DNA of 64,000 nucleotides from assembly GCF_022695515.1 (NCBI RefSeq), contig NZ_JALDPT010000009.1, forward strand, positions 62,001 to 126,000, read 5' to 3'. The first letter of the stretch is position 1. Every line of letters begins with the position of its first letter. The stretch comes from Phenylobacterium aquaticum (lineage in GTDB: Bacteria; Pseudomonadota; Alphaproteobacteria; Caulobacterales; Caulobacteraceae). A program made the translations under genes and the position numbers. The notes beneath the pieces were generated by a model. It was not told where the DNA came from. It made no database searches and was given only the letters and a program-made list of their open reading frames with translations. Shown piece by piece: positions 50,105 to 58,488 of this stretch.

Positions 50105-51031
50105 GTGCGATATGATGCGGGTGGCGGCGAGGGCGGCGCGGCGCGGAAGCAAGCCCTTTCGCTTCCGATCGGCGACTTCGAGATCGCCCGGCTGGCGCGG
50201 GAATTCGTCCTGGATTGCGTGAACCTGGTGGCCGGCGCCATCGACGCCGACCATGTCTCGACCCTGCTGTTCATGGCGACCCTGCACGCCAATATCCGCC
50301 ACATCACCCACGATCCCGAACTCGCCGAACGGCTGGGCGGCGGGGCGCCGCCGGATTCGGAGCGTCGCCCGGTGAGCCTCTACAGCCTGGCCCGCACCTA
50401 TCACCTGTCCTACGAGACGGCGCGGCGGCATCTGCACAAGCTCATCGACAGCGGCCTGGTGGAGCGGGCCCAGGATCAGGGCCTGATCGTGCCGACCCGC
50501 GCGCTGCTCGGGCCGGAGGTGTCCGAGGTGGTGAACCGCAACGAGCTCCGCACCCGGCGCTTCTTCCGCCAACTGAACGGCGCGGACGCCGAGAGCAAGG
50601 TACTGCCGCTGTCCACCGGGACCATGCGCCGGCAGATCTCGCGCCTGACCACGGAATATTTCCTGACCTTCCTGCGGATCTCCAGCGAGGCGGTCAGCCA
50701 CGACCTGGTGACCACCCTGGTGTTCCTGGCCCTGCTGCAGGCGATCACCGAGCAGCATCCGGTGATGGGCGGGACCAATCCGTTTCCGACCGCCAGCGTG
50801 TTCGCCGCGGCCCGCCAGCTGAACCTGCCCTATGAGACGACCCGCCGGCACGTGGCCAAGCTGATCGCCGCGGGGCTCTGCGCCAAGGCCCCGGACGGCA
50901 AGATCCGGCTGTCCAACGACCTCAAGACCCATCCCCAGTCGGACGACTATCTCGGCGCCACGATCGTGGAGACCTGCCGGCTGGCCGACAACCTGACCCA
51001 GGCCGGCATGGATCTGGAGCTGCGGGTCTAG
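50105..51031 (+). CDS. DNA-binding protein with internally duplicated winged-helix unit
   Basis: A 308-residue protein made of two copies of a unit of about 140 residues. Each unit has a helical front part (REFVLDCVNLVAGAIDADHV and FLTFLRISSEAVSHDLVTTL) and a winged helix with nearly the same recognition region (LSYETARRHLHKLIDSGL and LPYETTRRHVAKLIAAGL), followed by a wing (DQGLIVP and DGKIRLS). I do not recognise a named family. A single chain with two winged helices could bind a direct or inverted repeat as a pseudo-dimer. GTG 50105 follows CGGAG. It shares CTAG with the convergent cobS stop. Confidence 0.78.
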   Translation: MRYDAGGGEGGAARKQALSLPIGDFEIARLAREFVLDCVNLVAGAIDADHVSTLLFMATLHANIRHITHDPELAERLGGGAPPDSERRPVSLYSLARTYHLSYETARRHLHKLIDSGLVERAQDQGLIVPTRALLGPEVSEVVNRNELRTRRFFRQLNGADAESKVLPLSTGTMRRQISRLTTEYFLTFLRISSEAVSHDLVTTLVFLALLQAITEQHPVMGGTNPFPTASVFAAARQLNLPYETTRRHVAKLIAAGLCAKAPDGKIRLSNDLKTHPQSDDYLGATIVETCRLADNLTQAGMDLELRV

Positions 51032-51783
51032 CCCCGGACCCAGGCGGCGACACCGAGCACGAAGCCCAGCTCGAAGACCTGTTCGACGGCGCCCAGCACA
51101 TCGCCGACATAGCCGCCCAGCAGGCGTTTCGCGGTCAGGGCCAGGGCCAGCGCCAGGGCTCCGCCGAGCCCGAGCCCCCAGGCCGCGCCCGCGACAGGCA
51201 GGAGGCCCAGCGGGGCGAGCCCGAACAGCAGGGCGATCGCCAGTTCGACCCCGGTGACGCCGACCGGAGCGGGCTTCCACTTGGACACCTCCAGGTCGCC
51301 CACATAGGCGAGCCCTTTCATGGCGCAGACGGAAGCTGCGCGGCCGCCGGCGTGGGCCGCGATCAGGGTCAGGGCGGCGGGACCGGCCGGGAGGCTGGCG
51401 AGGCCGGCGACCTTGGCCGCCAGGACAAGACCGAGCCCCAGGGCGCCATAGGTCCCGATGCGGCTGTCCTTCATGATCGCCAGGCGGCGGGCCGGATCGC
51501 CGCCGCCGCCCAGCCCGTCGCAGGTATCGGCCAGGCCGTCCTCATGGAAGGCGCCGGTGACCAGCACGCCTACGCCGACCGCCAGCAGGGCCGGCAGGAC
51601 GCCGCTCCACAGCCGGTCGGCGCCGATCAGGACCAGGCCGCAGATCCCCCCGACCAGGACCCCGACCAGGGGGAAGTAGCGCGCCGAGCGGGAGATCATC
51701 TCGGGCCGGAAGTCGCGGATCGCCGGGGTCGGCAGCCGGGTCAGGAACTGGACCGCGCAGAGGACGAGCCGCAGCTGGCCCAT
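51028..51783 (-). CDS. cobS: Adenosylcobinamide-GDP ribazoletransferase (cobalamin synthase)
   Basis: A 251-residue inner membrane enzyme with about six helices. RLVLCAVQFLTRLPTPAIRD is the conserved N-terminus, and GAFHEDGLADTCDGLGGG the metal-binding motif with three Asp residues, followed by KDSRIGTYGALGL. It joins adenosylcobinamide-GDP with alpha-ribazole phosphate, the last step of the nucleotide loop pathway. ATG 51783 begins MGQLRLVLC; the cobT stop lies directly upstream (1-base gap), so cobS and cobT are translationally linked. Confidence 0.94.
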   Translation of the reverse strand: MGQLRLVLCAVQFLTRLPTPAIRDFRPEMISRSARYFPLVGVLVGGICGLVLIGADRLWSGVLPALLAVGVGVLVTGAFHEDGLADTCDGLGGGGDPARRLAIMKDSRIGTYGALGLGLVLAAKVAGLASLPAGPAALTLIAAHAGGRAASVCAMKGLAYVGDLEVSKWKPAPVGVTGVELAIALLFGLAPLGLLPVAGAAWGLGLGGALALALALTAKRLLGGYVGDVLGAVEQVFELGFVLGVAAWVRG

Positions 51784-51784
51784 C

Positions 51785-52816
51785 TCAGATGTTTCCGCTG
51801 AGCACGTCGTCGAGGCTGGCGACATCGCTCATCAGCTTGGCGGCGGCGCGCAGCAGGGGCACGGCCAGCAGGGCGCCCGTCCCCTCCCCCAGCCGCATGT
51901 CGAGATCGAGCAGGGGTTCGACGCCGAGCGCTTCCAGCATGACGGCGTGGCCGCGCTCGGCCGAGCGGTGGGCGAAGACGCAATAGTCAGCGACCTCCGG
52001 GACCAGACGGATGGCGGCGAGCGCCGCGGCGCCGGCGATGAAGCCGTCGACCAGGACCGGCTTGCGCGCCTGGGCCGCGCCCAGCACGGCGCCGGCCATC
52101 ATCACGATCTCCAGCCCGCCGAACTCGGCCAGCACGTCCATAGGCTCGACGGCCTCGGTGCGGTCGGCGGCGACCTCCAGCACGGCGAGCTTGTGGGCCA
52201 GGCCCTCGATGTCCTGGCCGGCGCCGGCGCCGACGCAGTCCTCCAGCGGGGCGGGGGCGAGCCGATGCAGGATCAGGGCGGCCGAGGCGCTGTTGGCGAT
52301 GCCCATCTCGCCGATGGCGATCAGGTCGAAATCCTGGCCGGCGGCGCGGGCCAGGGCCGCGCCGCGCACGAGGGCGGTCTGGACCTCGTCCAGGGTCAGC
52401 GCCGGTTCCTCGGCGGCGTTGCGGGTCCCGCGGCGGATCTTCGCGCGGATCAGGGCGGGGTGCTCGGCCAGTTCGGCGTCGACGCCCGCGTCGATGATCA
52501 GGATCTCGGCGCCCACGGCGGCGGCGAAGGCGTTGGCGCTGGCGCGGCCGGCCAGCAGGGTGGTGACCATGGCGGCGGTGACGCTGGAGGGATAGGCCGA
52601 GACGCTCGCCTGGTTGAGGCCGTGGTCGCCGGCGAAGACCATCAGCACGGCGCGGTCGGCCTTGGGCGTGTCGGTGTCGCTGATCAGGGCCAGGCGGACG
52701 GCCAGGTCCTCGATCCGGCCGAGCGATCCCAGGGGCTTGGCCTTGCCGTCAAGGCGCGCGCGCAGGGCGGCGGTGCGTGAGCGGTCAAGGGGCGGGACGG
52801 CGGATCCGGCGGTCAT
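51785..52816 (-). CDS. cobT: Nicotinate-nucleotide:dimethylbenzimidazole phosphoribosyltransferase
   Basis: A 343-residue CobT. KAKPLGSLGRIEDLAVRLAL is the conserved substrate-binding start (KP-GSLG-LE), VFAGDHGLNQASVSAYPSSV the loop with GDHG, and LIAIGEMGIANSASAALILH carries the active-site Glu region. It makes alpha-ribazole phosphate from dimethylbenzimidazole and nicotinate mononucleotide, the substrate of CobS. The start overlaps the cobQ stop by one base, which supports one operon. Confidence 0.95.
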   Translation of the reverse strand: MTAGSAVPPLDRSRTAALRARLDGKAKPLGSLGRIEDLAVRLALISDTDTPKADRAVLMVFAGDHGLNQASVSAYPSSVTAAMVTTLLAGRASANAFAAAVGAEILIIDAGVDAELAEHPALIRAKIRRGTRNAAEEPALTLDEVQTALVRGAALARAAGQDFDLIAIGEMGIANSASAALILHRLAPAPLEDCVGAGAGQDIEGLAHKLAVLEVAADRTEAVEPMDVLAEFGGLEIVMMAGAVLGAAQARKPVLVDGFIAGAAALAAIRLVPEVADYCVFAHRSAERGHAVMLEALGVEPLLDLDMRLGEGTGALLAVPLLRAAAKLMSDVASLDDVLSGNI

Positions 52817-54279
52817 CAGCGAAGCTCCAATCCGGCCAGGGCGGCCAGGCGGGGGATGTCGAAGGCGGTTTCCAGCACGGCGGCGATCTCATTGAGGGCG
52901 GCGTCCGTTCGGGCCGACTGATCTACGCCATCCGAGCCCACGGCCCAACGGCCGAGCAGGGCGGCGCGGGCCGCGCCCCGCCCGAACAGGCCGTGGATGT
53001 AGCAGCCCATCACCCGGCCGTCGGCGGAGACCGCCCCCTCCCCGCGCCCGTCCGCGAGATGCAGCAGCGGCTGGGCGAGGGCCGGGCCGGTGGTGCGGCC
53101 GACATGGATCTCGTAGCCCTCGAAGGCGGCGCCCTCAGGCAGGCGGCCGGTGGTGGGGCGCAGCACCTTGTCGCCGGTCAGCACGGTGTCGAGGTCGAGC
53201 AGGCCGAGCCCCGCCGCATCGCCGGGCGGCCCCTCGATCCCCTCGGGATCGGCGATCGTCCGGCCCAGCATCTGGAAGCCGCCGCAGATCCCCAGCACCC
53301 GGCCGCCGCGCCGCAAATGGGCGGCGAGATCGACGTCCCAGCCCTGGGCCCGCAGGAAGGCGAGATCGGCCAGGGTCGACTTGGTCCCGGGCAGGATCAC
53401 CAGGTCGACGTCGCCGGGCACGACGCCGCCGGGGGGCACATAGGCAAGCTCGACCTGCGGTTCGGCGGCCAGGGCGTCGAAGTCGTCGAAATTGGCGATG
53501 CGCGGGAACATCAGCACACTGATCTTGAACCGACGCCCCTGCGCCCCGCCGGGGGTCTGCAGCACCACCGCGTCCTCGGCCGGCAGGCGCGCGGCGGCGG
53601 CGAGCCAGGGGGCCATGCCCATGTCCGCCCAGCCGGTGCGACGGACGATCTCGGCGCGGCCGTCGTCGAAGAGGGCTGGGTCGCCGCGGAACTTGTTGAT
53701 CAGGAAACCGCCGATCATGGCGCGGTCCTCGGGGTCGAGCACGGTATGCGCCCCGACCAGGGCGGCGATCACATGGCCGCGGTCGATGTCGCCGGTCAGG
53801 ACGACAGGTACGCCGGCCGCGCGGGCGAAGCCCATATTGGCGATGTCGCCGGCGCGCAGATTGGTTTCGGCGGGACTGCCGGCGCCTTCGACGATCACCA
53901 GGTCGCTCTCGGCCTGAAGCCGGCGGAAGCTCTCCAGCACCACGTCCAGCAGCTCGCCCTTGCGGTCCTGATAGGCGCGGGCCTGCCAGGTTCCGGCCAT
54001 GCGGCCGCGGATCACCAGCTGGGCGCCGGTGTCGGACTGGGGCTTGAGCAGCACCGGGTTCATGTCGACGGTGAGCGGCGTGCGGCAGGCGATGGCCTGC
54101 AGGGCCTGGGCCCGGCCGATCTCGCCGCCGTCGGCGGTGACCGCGGCGTTGTTGGACATGTTCTGGGGCTTGAAGGGCCGCACGCTGAAGCCGCGATTGG
54201 CGAACAGCCGGCAGAGGCCCGCGACCAGCACCGACTTGCCGACATCGGACCCGCAGCCCTGGATCATCAGCGCGGCCAT
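52816..54279 (-). CDS. cobQ: Cobyric acid synthase
   Basis: A 487-residue amidotransferase. The N-terminal ATP-binding domain has [20 protein letters not shown], with GSDVGKS where most relatives have TxSxxGKS, and [20 protein letters not shown]. The C-terminal glutamine amidotransferase domain has the nucleophile Cys in [15 protein letters not shown]. It amidates four side chains of adenosylcobyrinic acid a,c-diamide with glutamine and ATP. It overlaps the cobD gene by 13 bases. Confidence 0.95.
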   Translation of the reverse strand: MAALMIQGCGSDVGKSVLVAGLCRLFANRGFSVRPFKPQNMSNNAAVTADGGEIGRAQALQAIACRTPLTVDMNPVLLKPQSDTGAQLVIRGRMAGTWQARAYQDRKGELLDVVLESFRRLQAESDLVIVEGAGSPAETNLRAGDIANMGFARAAGVPVVLTGDIDRGHVIAALVGAHTVLDPEDRAMIGGFLINKFRGDPALFDDGRAEIVRRTGWADMGMAPWLAAAARLPAEDAVVLQTPGGAQGRRFKISVLMFPRIANFDDFDALAAEPQVELAYVPPGGVVPGDVDLVILPGTKSTLADLAFLRAQGWDVDLAAHLRRGGRVLGICGGFQMLGRTIADPEGIEGPPGDAAGLGLLDLDTVLTGDKVLRPTTGRLPEGAAFEGYEIHVGRTTGPALAQPLLHLADGRGEGAVSADGRVMGCYIHGLFGRGAARAALLGRWAVGSDGVDQSARTDAALNEIAAVLETAFDIPRLAALAGLELR

Positions 54280-55195
54280 GCGAGGCCTCCGGCCAGCAGG
54301 GCCAGCGCCAGCACGACGCAGACCCGCAGGTACAGTGAAAGCCCGGCCGCCAGGTCGGCGGCGCCGGGGCGCGGCCCCTGGCCGAACAGGGGCCGCGCGT
54401 GGGCCACGCCGTCATAGGTCGCCGCGCCGCCCAGCTCAACGCCGAGCGCCCCAGCCATGGCGGCTTCCGGCCAGCCGGCGTTGGGCGAGGCATGATGGCG
54501 GGCGTCGCGCAGCATGGTGCGCCAACCCCGCCCTGCGGCGAGCACGATCAGGGCGCCGGCCAACCGGGCGGGGACCAGGTTCATCAGGTCGTCGGCGCGA
54601 GCGGCGGCCCAGCCGAACTCGCGATAGGGCGCCTCGATGTGGCCGATCAGGCTGTCGGCGGTGTTGACGGCCTTGTAGACGAACAGGCCCGGAAGGCCCG
54701 CGACCAGGAACCAGACCAGGGGGGCGACCACCCCGTCGCAAAGGCTCTCGGCCAGGCTCTCCAGAGCCGCGGCGGCGACGCCGGACGCGTCGAGGGCCTG
54801 GACATCGCGACCGACAATGCGGGCGACGGCGAGGCGGGCGGCAGGCAGATCCTCCCCCTCCAGGGCGGTCAGAACCGGGCGGACGTGATCGTGCAGGCTG
54901 CGGGCCGCCAGGCCCAGGGACCCGGCGGCGCAGAGCGGCAGCAGCCCCCACCAGGACCCGGCCAGCACCCGCTCGACCGACCAGCCGAGGAAGCCGGCCA
55001 GGCCGGCGGCGGTCGCCAGCGCGATCACCCCCTTGAGCCGCGCGCCGGTCCCCGATTGAGGCCGCGATCCAGGATGCCGATCAACCAGCCGGCCCAGGCG
55101 ACGGGGTGGGGCAGCAGGGCGTGCAGGCGGGGCGGATAGCCGCTCGCCCCCTCGATCGCAGCGGCGCCCAGAATCAGCCAGGGGTCAGCCGGCAC
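54267..55195 (-). pseudogene. cobD: Adenosylcobinamide-phosphate synthase, single-base frameshift near the N-terminus
   Basis: The longest frame (54267-55028) starts at VIALATAAGLAGFLGW and is about 55 residues shorter than CobD/CbiB proteins. The missing N-terminus lies directly upstream in another frame, from GTG 55195: WLILGAAAIEGASGYPPRLH and ALLPHPVAWAGWLIGILDRG, which is the conserved CobD start (GYPP, HPV-W-G). One added base in the GCGCGC run near 55043 joins them (LNRGPGARLKGVIALATA) into a 309-residue membrane enzyme of normal size. The body has the conserved KAVNTADSLIGHIEAPYREF and GPARHHASPNAGWPE-like region. It attaches aminopropanol phosphate to cobyric acid. Probably a missed base rather than a dead gene. 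Confidence 0.9.
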
Positions 55196-55961
55196 GGCCC
55201 ACGATCTCGATCAGCACCCCGCCCTCGCCCGTCGTGAGCCGGGCCTCGACCCCATAGGCCTGGGCCAGGACCTGTGGAGACAGGGCCTCGGCGGGCGGTC
55301 CGTCGGCGAGCACCGCGCCATCGGTCAGCACCAGAATGCGGTCGGCCATGCGGGCGGCGAGCGACAGGTCGTGCAGGGTGACGACGACGCCTCGGCCCTG
55401 GTCATGGGCGAGCGTCCGGAACAGGCCGCAGGCGTCCAGGGCGTGGCCGGGGTCGAGGCCGGCCAGGGGCTCGTCGGCCAGCAGCCATTGCGGGTCTCCG
55501 GCCAGGGCCCGGGCGATCAGCACCCGGCCGCGTTCGCCGCCGGAGAGGGTGGTCACGTCGCGGTGGGCGATCGCCGTGACGTCGCAGGCCTCCATGGCCC
55601 GGCGCACGGCGGCGTGGTCGTCCGCGCCCAGCCCTCGCGCGCCGATGAAGGGCGTGCGGCCAAGGCCCACCAGGGTCTCGACCTCAATGGCCCAGGCGAT
55701 CTCCGGGGTCTGGGGAATGAAGCCCAGGCGCCGCGCGCGGGCGCGGGGATCGAGCTTCAGGATCGGCTGGTCATCGAGACGGACCTCGCCTGCCTCCGGC
55801 TCGCGCAGTCCGGCGAGGCAGGCGAGCAGGGTCGACTTGCCGGCGCCGTTGGGGCCCAGGATGGCGGTGACCTGGCCGGTGGCGAAGGCGGCCTCAACCC
55901 CGGCCAGCACCAGGCGGTCGCCCAGCATGACGCCGAGCCCTGCGGCGGCGAGCGTGCTCAT
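55185..55961 (-). CDS. btuD: Vitamin B12 ABC transporter ATP-binding protein
   Basis: A 258-residue ATPase of the Fe-siderophore/B12 import type. Walker A is AILGPNGAGKSTLLACLAGL, the Q loop FIPQTPEIAWAI, the signature LSGGERGRVLIARALAGDP and Walker B WLLADEPLAGLD, followed by the H loop VVTLHDLSLAARM. It overlaps btuC by four bases and the cobD N-terminus by 11 bases. Assignment to B12 rather than siderophore rests on position inside the cobalamin operon downstream of a B12-controlled receptor gene. Confidence 0.9.
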   Translation of the reverse strand: MSTLAAAGLGVMLGDRLVLAGVEAAFATGQVTAILGPNGAGKSTLLACLAGLREPEAGEVRLDDQPILKLDPRARARRLGFIPQTPEIAWAIEVETLVGLGRTPFIGARGLGADDHAAVRRAMEACDVTAIAHRDVTTLSGGERGRVLIARALAGDPQWLLADEPLAGLDPGHALDACGLFRTLAHDQGRGVVVTLHDLSLAARMADRILVLTDGAVLADGPPAEALSPQVLAQAYGVEARLTTGEGGVLIEIVGRAG

Positions 55962-56944
55962 GCCAGCCTCCGGCGCATGCGCATCAACAGGGCGAAGAAG
56001 AACGGCCCGCCCAGGGCGGCCATGGCTACGCCCAGCTTCACCTCGTTGGCGGCGGGCGTCAGGCGGACGGCGATGTCGGCGGCCAGCACCAGGACCGCGC
56101 CGCCCAGCGCGCTGGGGATCAGCAGGCCGCCGGGCCGCGCCCCGACCCAGGGTCTCAGAAGATGCGGCACAATCAAACCAACGAAGCCGATGACCCCGGT
56201 GACCGCCACGCTGGCGCCGGTGGCCAGAGCCACGCCGATCGCCAGGATCCAGCGGATGGCATCGAGATTGATGCCGAGAGAGCGGGCGCCGGTCTCGCCG
56301 AGCGTCAGGGCGTCCAGCGCCCGGCCGGTGAACATCAGGGTGACGCAGCCAACCAGCATGAAGGGGGCTGCCATGGCGACCTCGTCCGCGCTGCGGTCGG
56401 CCAGCGAGCCCATGATCCAGTTGACGATCTCGTTCACCGCCCAAGGATTGGGGGCGAGGCTGAGGGCGAGCGCCACGCCGGCCCCGGCCATGGTGTTCAG
56501 GATCACGCCCGCCAGGATGAAGGTGACGACGCCAGGCGAGCGGCCGGACAGCCCCATCAGCAGCAGCACGGCGGCGAGCGCGCCGGCCATGCCGGCGGCG
56601 GCGATGACCCAGGGCGCCTGGGCGCCCATGCCGAGATAGAGGGTGAGCACCGCGCCGAGCGCCGCCATGGACGAGACGCCCAGGGAGCCCGGATCGGCCA
56701 GGGGATTGCGGGTGTAACCCTGCATGGCGGCGCCCGACATGCCCAGCGAGGCGCCAACGCCGACGGCCAGCAGGGTGCGCGGCAGGCGCAGGTCGAACAG
56801 GATCGGCCACAGGGGATCCGTCGGCCGGAACCAGACGGCGAACGGCACCCAGACCCGGCCGGCGGCCAGGCTGACCAGGGCCAGGACCACCATGGCGACC
56901 GTCAGGGCGGCCATGACCGCAGAGCGTTTCGGAGCGAGGCTCAT
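55958..56944 (-). CDS. btuC: Vitamin B12 ABC transporter permease (FecCD family)
   Basis: A 328-residue inner membrane permease with about nine to ten helices. LRLPRTLLAVGVGASLGMSG is the conserved FecCD segment near residue 50 (R-x-P-R-x-x-x-A), and GVIGFVGLIVPHLLRPWVGA the coupling-helix region near residue 240. It forms the channel of the BtuCDF importer. ATG 56944 overlaps the btuF stop by four bases. Confidence 0.92.
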   Translation of the reverse strand: MSLAPKRSAVMAALTVAMVVLALVSLAAGRVWVPFAVWFRPTDPLWPILFDLRLPRTLLAVGVGASLGMSGAAMQGYTRNPLADPGSLGVSSMAALGAVLTLYLGMGAQAPWVIAAAGMAGALAAVLLLMGLSGRSPGVVTFILAGVILNTMAGAGVALALSLAPNPWAVNEIVNWIMGSLADRSADEVAMAAPFMLVGCVTLMFTGRALDALTLGETGARSLGINLDAIRWILAIGVALATGASVAVTGVIGFVGLIVPHLLRPWVGARPGGLLIPSALGGAVLVLAADIAVRLTPAANEVKLGVAMAALGGPFFFALLMRMRRRLA

Positions 56945-57807
56945 GACCGCGCCGCCCGGGCCGCCAGGGCCTCCCGCCTGGCGCGGGCGAGCATGCGTGC
57001 GCTCTCGATCAGCACCGGCCCGCCGCAGAAGGTCAGGTTCTGAGGGAACACCGCGCGATGCATGCGGGGTGCGACATGGGCCAGGGCCGGATGGGCGAGG
57101 ACCCGGTCGGCCCAGGTGGGCGCGCCCGGCTCCAGCTGGCCGGCCAGCAGCACGTCGGGCGGGTCGGCGATCAGCTTCTCCAGCGGGATGTTGCCGGTCC
57201 GGGTCAGGCCATAGCGGGTGGCGGCGTTCTCGAAGCCGGCGCGCCGCATCATCTCGTCCATCAGGGTGCCCCGCGCCGAGGCGAACCCTCCGGACTGGAA
57301 GGTGACGGCGGTGAGCGGCGGCGCCCCCGGCGGCGGGGCCGCCTCAGCCAGGGCCGCACGGATGCGGGCGACCAGGGCCTGGCCACGCTCCGGCCGGTTC
57401 ACGGCGCGCGCCACCTGCATCACCTGGACGAGGCTTTCCTCGACCGTATTGGGCAGGCCGAACAGCTCGGTGCGCACGCCCATGCGGGCGAGCGCCGCGC
57501 GGGTCGCGGGCGAGGAATGGCGGGCGGTGAGGACAAGGTCTGGGCGCAGGGCCACGACCTCCTCGGCGGTCTCATGGGTGAAGGGGAAGGTCAGGCCGAG
57601 CGCCCCGCTGGAGGTGCTGGAGGGCTCGTGGGTGTAGTGGCTGACGGCGGCGATCTGCTCGCGGTCGGCCACCTGGACCAGAATGGCGTCCAGGCAGGGA
57701 TTGAGCGAGACCACCCGCCGCGGCCCCGCGGTCGCGGCCAGGGCCGGGCCGGTCGCGAGGCCCGCGATCAGGGCGCCGGCCGCCGTCCTGCGGGTGACGC
57801 CGGCCAT
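56941..57807 (-). CDS. btuF: Periplasmic B12-binding protein of the ABC importer
   Basis: A 288-residue substrate-binding protein of the helical-backbone metal/B12 type. The N-terminus TRRTAAGALIAGLATGPALA is an export signal with an Arg pair. PRRVVSLNPCLDAILVQVAD is the usual first strand (R-I-V-S-L-x-P), followed by EEVVALRPDLVLTARHSSPA and LEKLIADPPDVLLAGQLEPG. It would pass cobalamin or cobinamide from BtuB to BtuCD. Its start overlaps the cobO stop by one base. Confidence 0.88.
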   Translation of the reverse strand: MAGVTRRTAAGALIAGLATGPALAATAGPRRVVSLNPCLDAILVQVADREQIAAVSHYTHEPSSTSSGALGLTFPFTHETAEEVVALRPDLVLTARHSSPATRAALARMGVRTELFGLPNTVEESLVQVMQVARAVNRPERGQALVARIRAALAEAAPPPGAPPLTAVTFQSGGFASARGTLMDEMMRRAGFENAATRYGLTRTGNIPLEKLIADPPDVLLAGQLEPGAPTWADRVLAHPALAHVAPRMHRAVFPQNLTFCGGPVLIESARMLARARREALAARAARS

Positions 57808-58421
57808 CAGAAGTCCAGACCCCGCTGGGCCTTGATCCCCTGCTCGAAGGGGTGCTTGACCAGGGTCATCTCGGTGACCAGGTCGGCGATGGCGATCAGC
57901 TCCGGCTTGGCGTTGCGGCCGGTGATCAGCACATGCTTGTCGCGGGGCCGCGCCTTCAGGTCGGCGACCACCCGGTCGATGTCCAGATAGTCGTAGCGCA
58001 GGGCGATGTTGAGCTCGTCCAGCAGCACTAGGTCCAGAGACGGATCGTGCAGCATCTCCAGCGACAGCGCCCAGGCGGCCTCGGCGGCGGCGATGTCGCG
58101 GGCGCGGTCCTGGGTGTCCCAGGTGAAGCCCTGGCCCATGACCTCCCAGCGCAGCTGGTCGGGGAACCGGTCGAAGAACTGGCGTTCGCCGGTGATCCAC
58201 TTGCCCTTGATGTACTGGACGATGCCGACCTTGTGGCCCCAGCCCAAGGCGCGGGCGACCGTGCCGAAGGCGGCGGTGGACTTGCCCTTGCCGTCGCCGG
58301 TGTTGACGACCAGGAGGCCCGGCGCGTCATCGGTCTTGTCGGCCATCAGGGCCTCGCGCTCGGCCTTGAGCGCCTGCATGGCGGCCTTGTGGGCGGCGTT
58401 TTTCTCAGCGTCGTCGGTCAT
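57807..58421 (-). CDS. cobO: Cob(I)yrinic acid a,c-diamide adenosyltransferase
   Basis: A 204-residue ATP:corrinoid adenosyltransferase of the CobA/CobO type. The P-loop is VNTGDGKGKSTAAFGTVARA. The family sequences KVGIVQYIKGKWITGERQFF and DLVLLDELNIALRYDYLDID follow, and the end VKHPFEQGIKAQRGLDF is the canonical C-terminus. It transfers adenosyl from ATP to the reduced cobalt, needed for both salvage and de novo B12. It lies 67 bases downstream of btuB on the same strand. Confidence 0.95.
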   Translation of the reverse strand: MTDDAEKNAAHKAAMQALKAEREALMADKTDDAPGLLVVNTGDGKGKSTAAFGTVARALGWGHKVGIVQYIKGKWITGERQFFDRFPDQLRWEVMGQGFTWDTQDRARDIAAAEAAWALSLEMLHDPSLDLVLLDELNIALRYDYLDIDRVVADLKARPRDKHVLITGRNAKPELIAIADLVTEMTLVKHPFEQGIKAQRGLDF

Positions 58422-58488
58422 GGAAGAATCCTGAACCTGGATGCGAAGGATGCGCCGCGGCGGGGGCCCGCCGCGGCGCGACTTAGGC

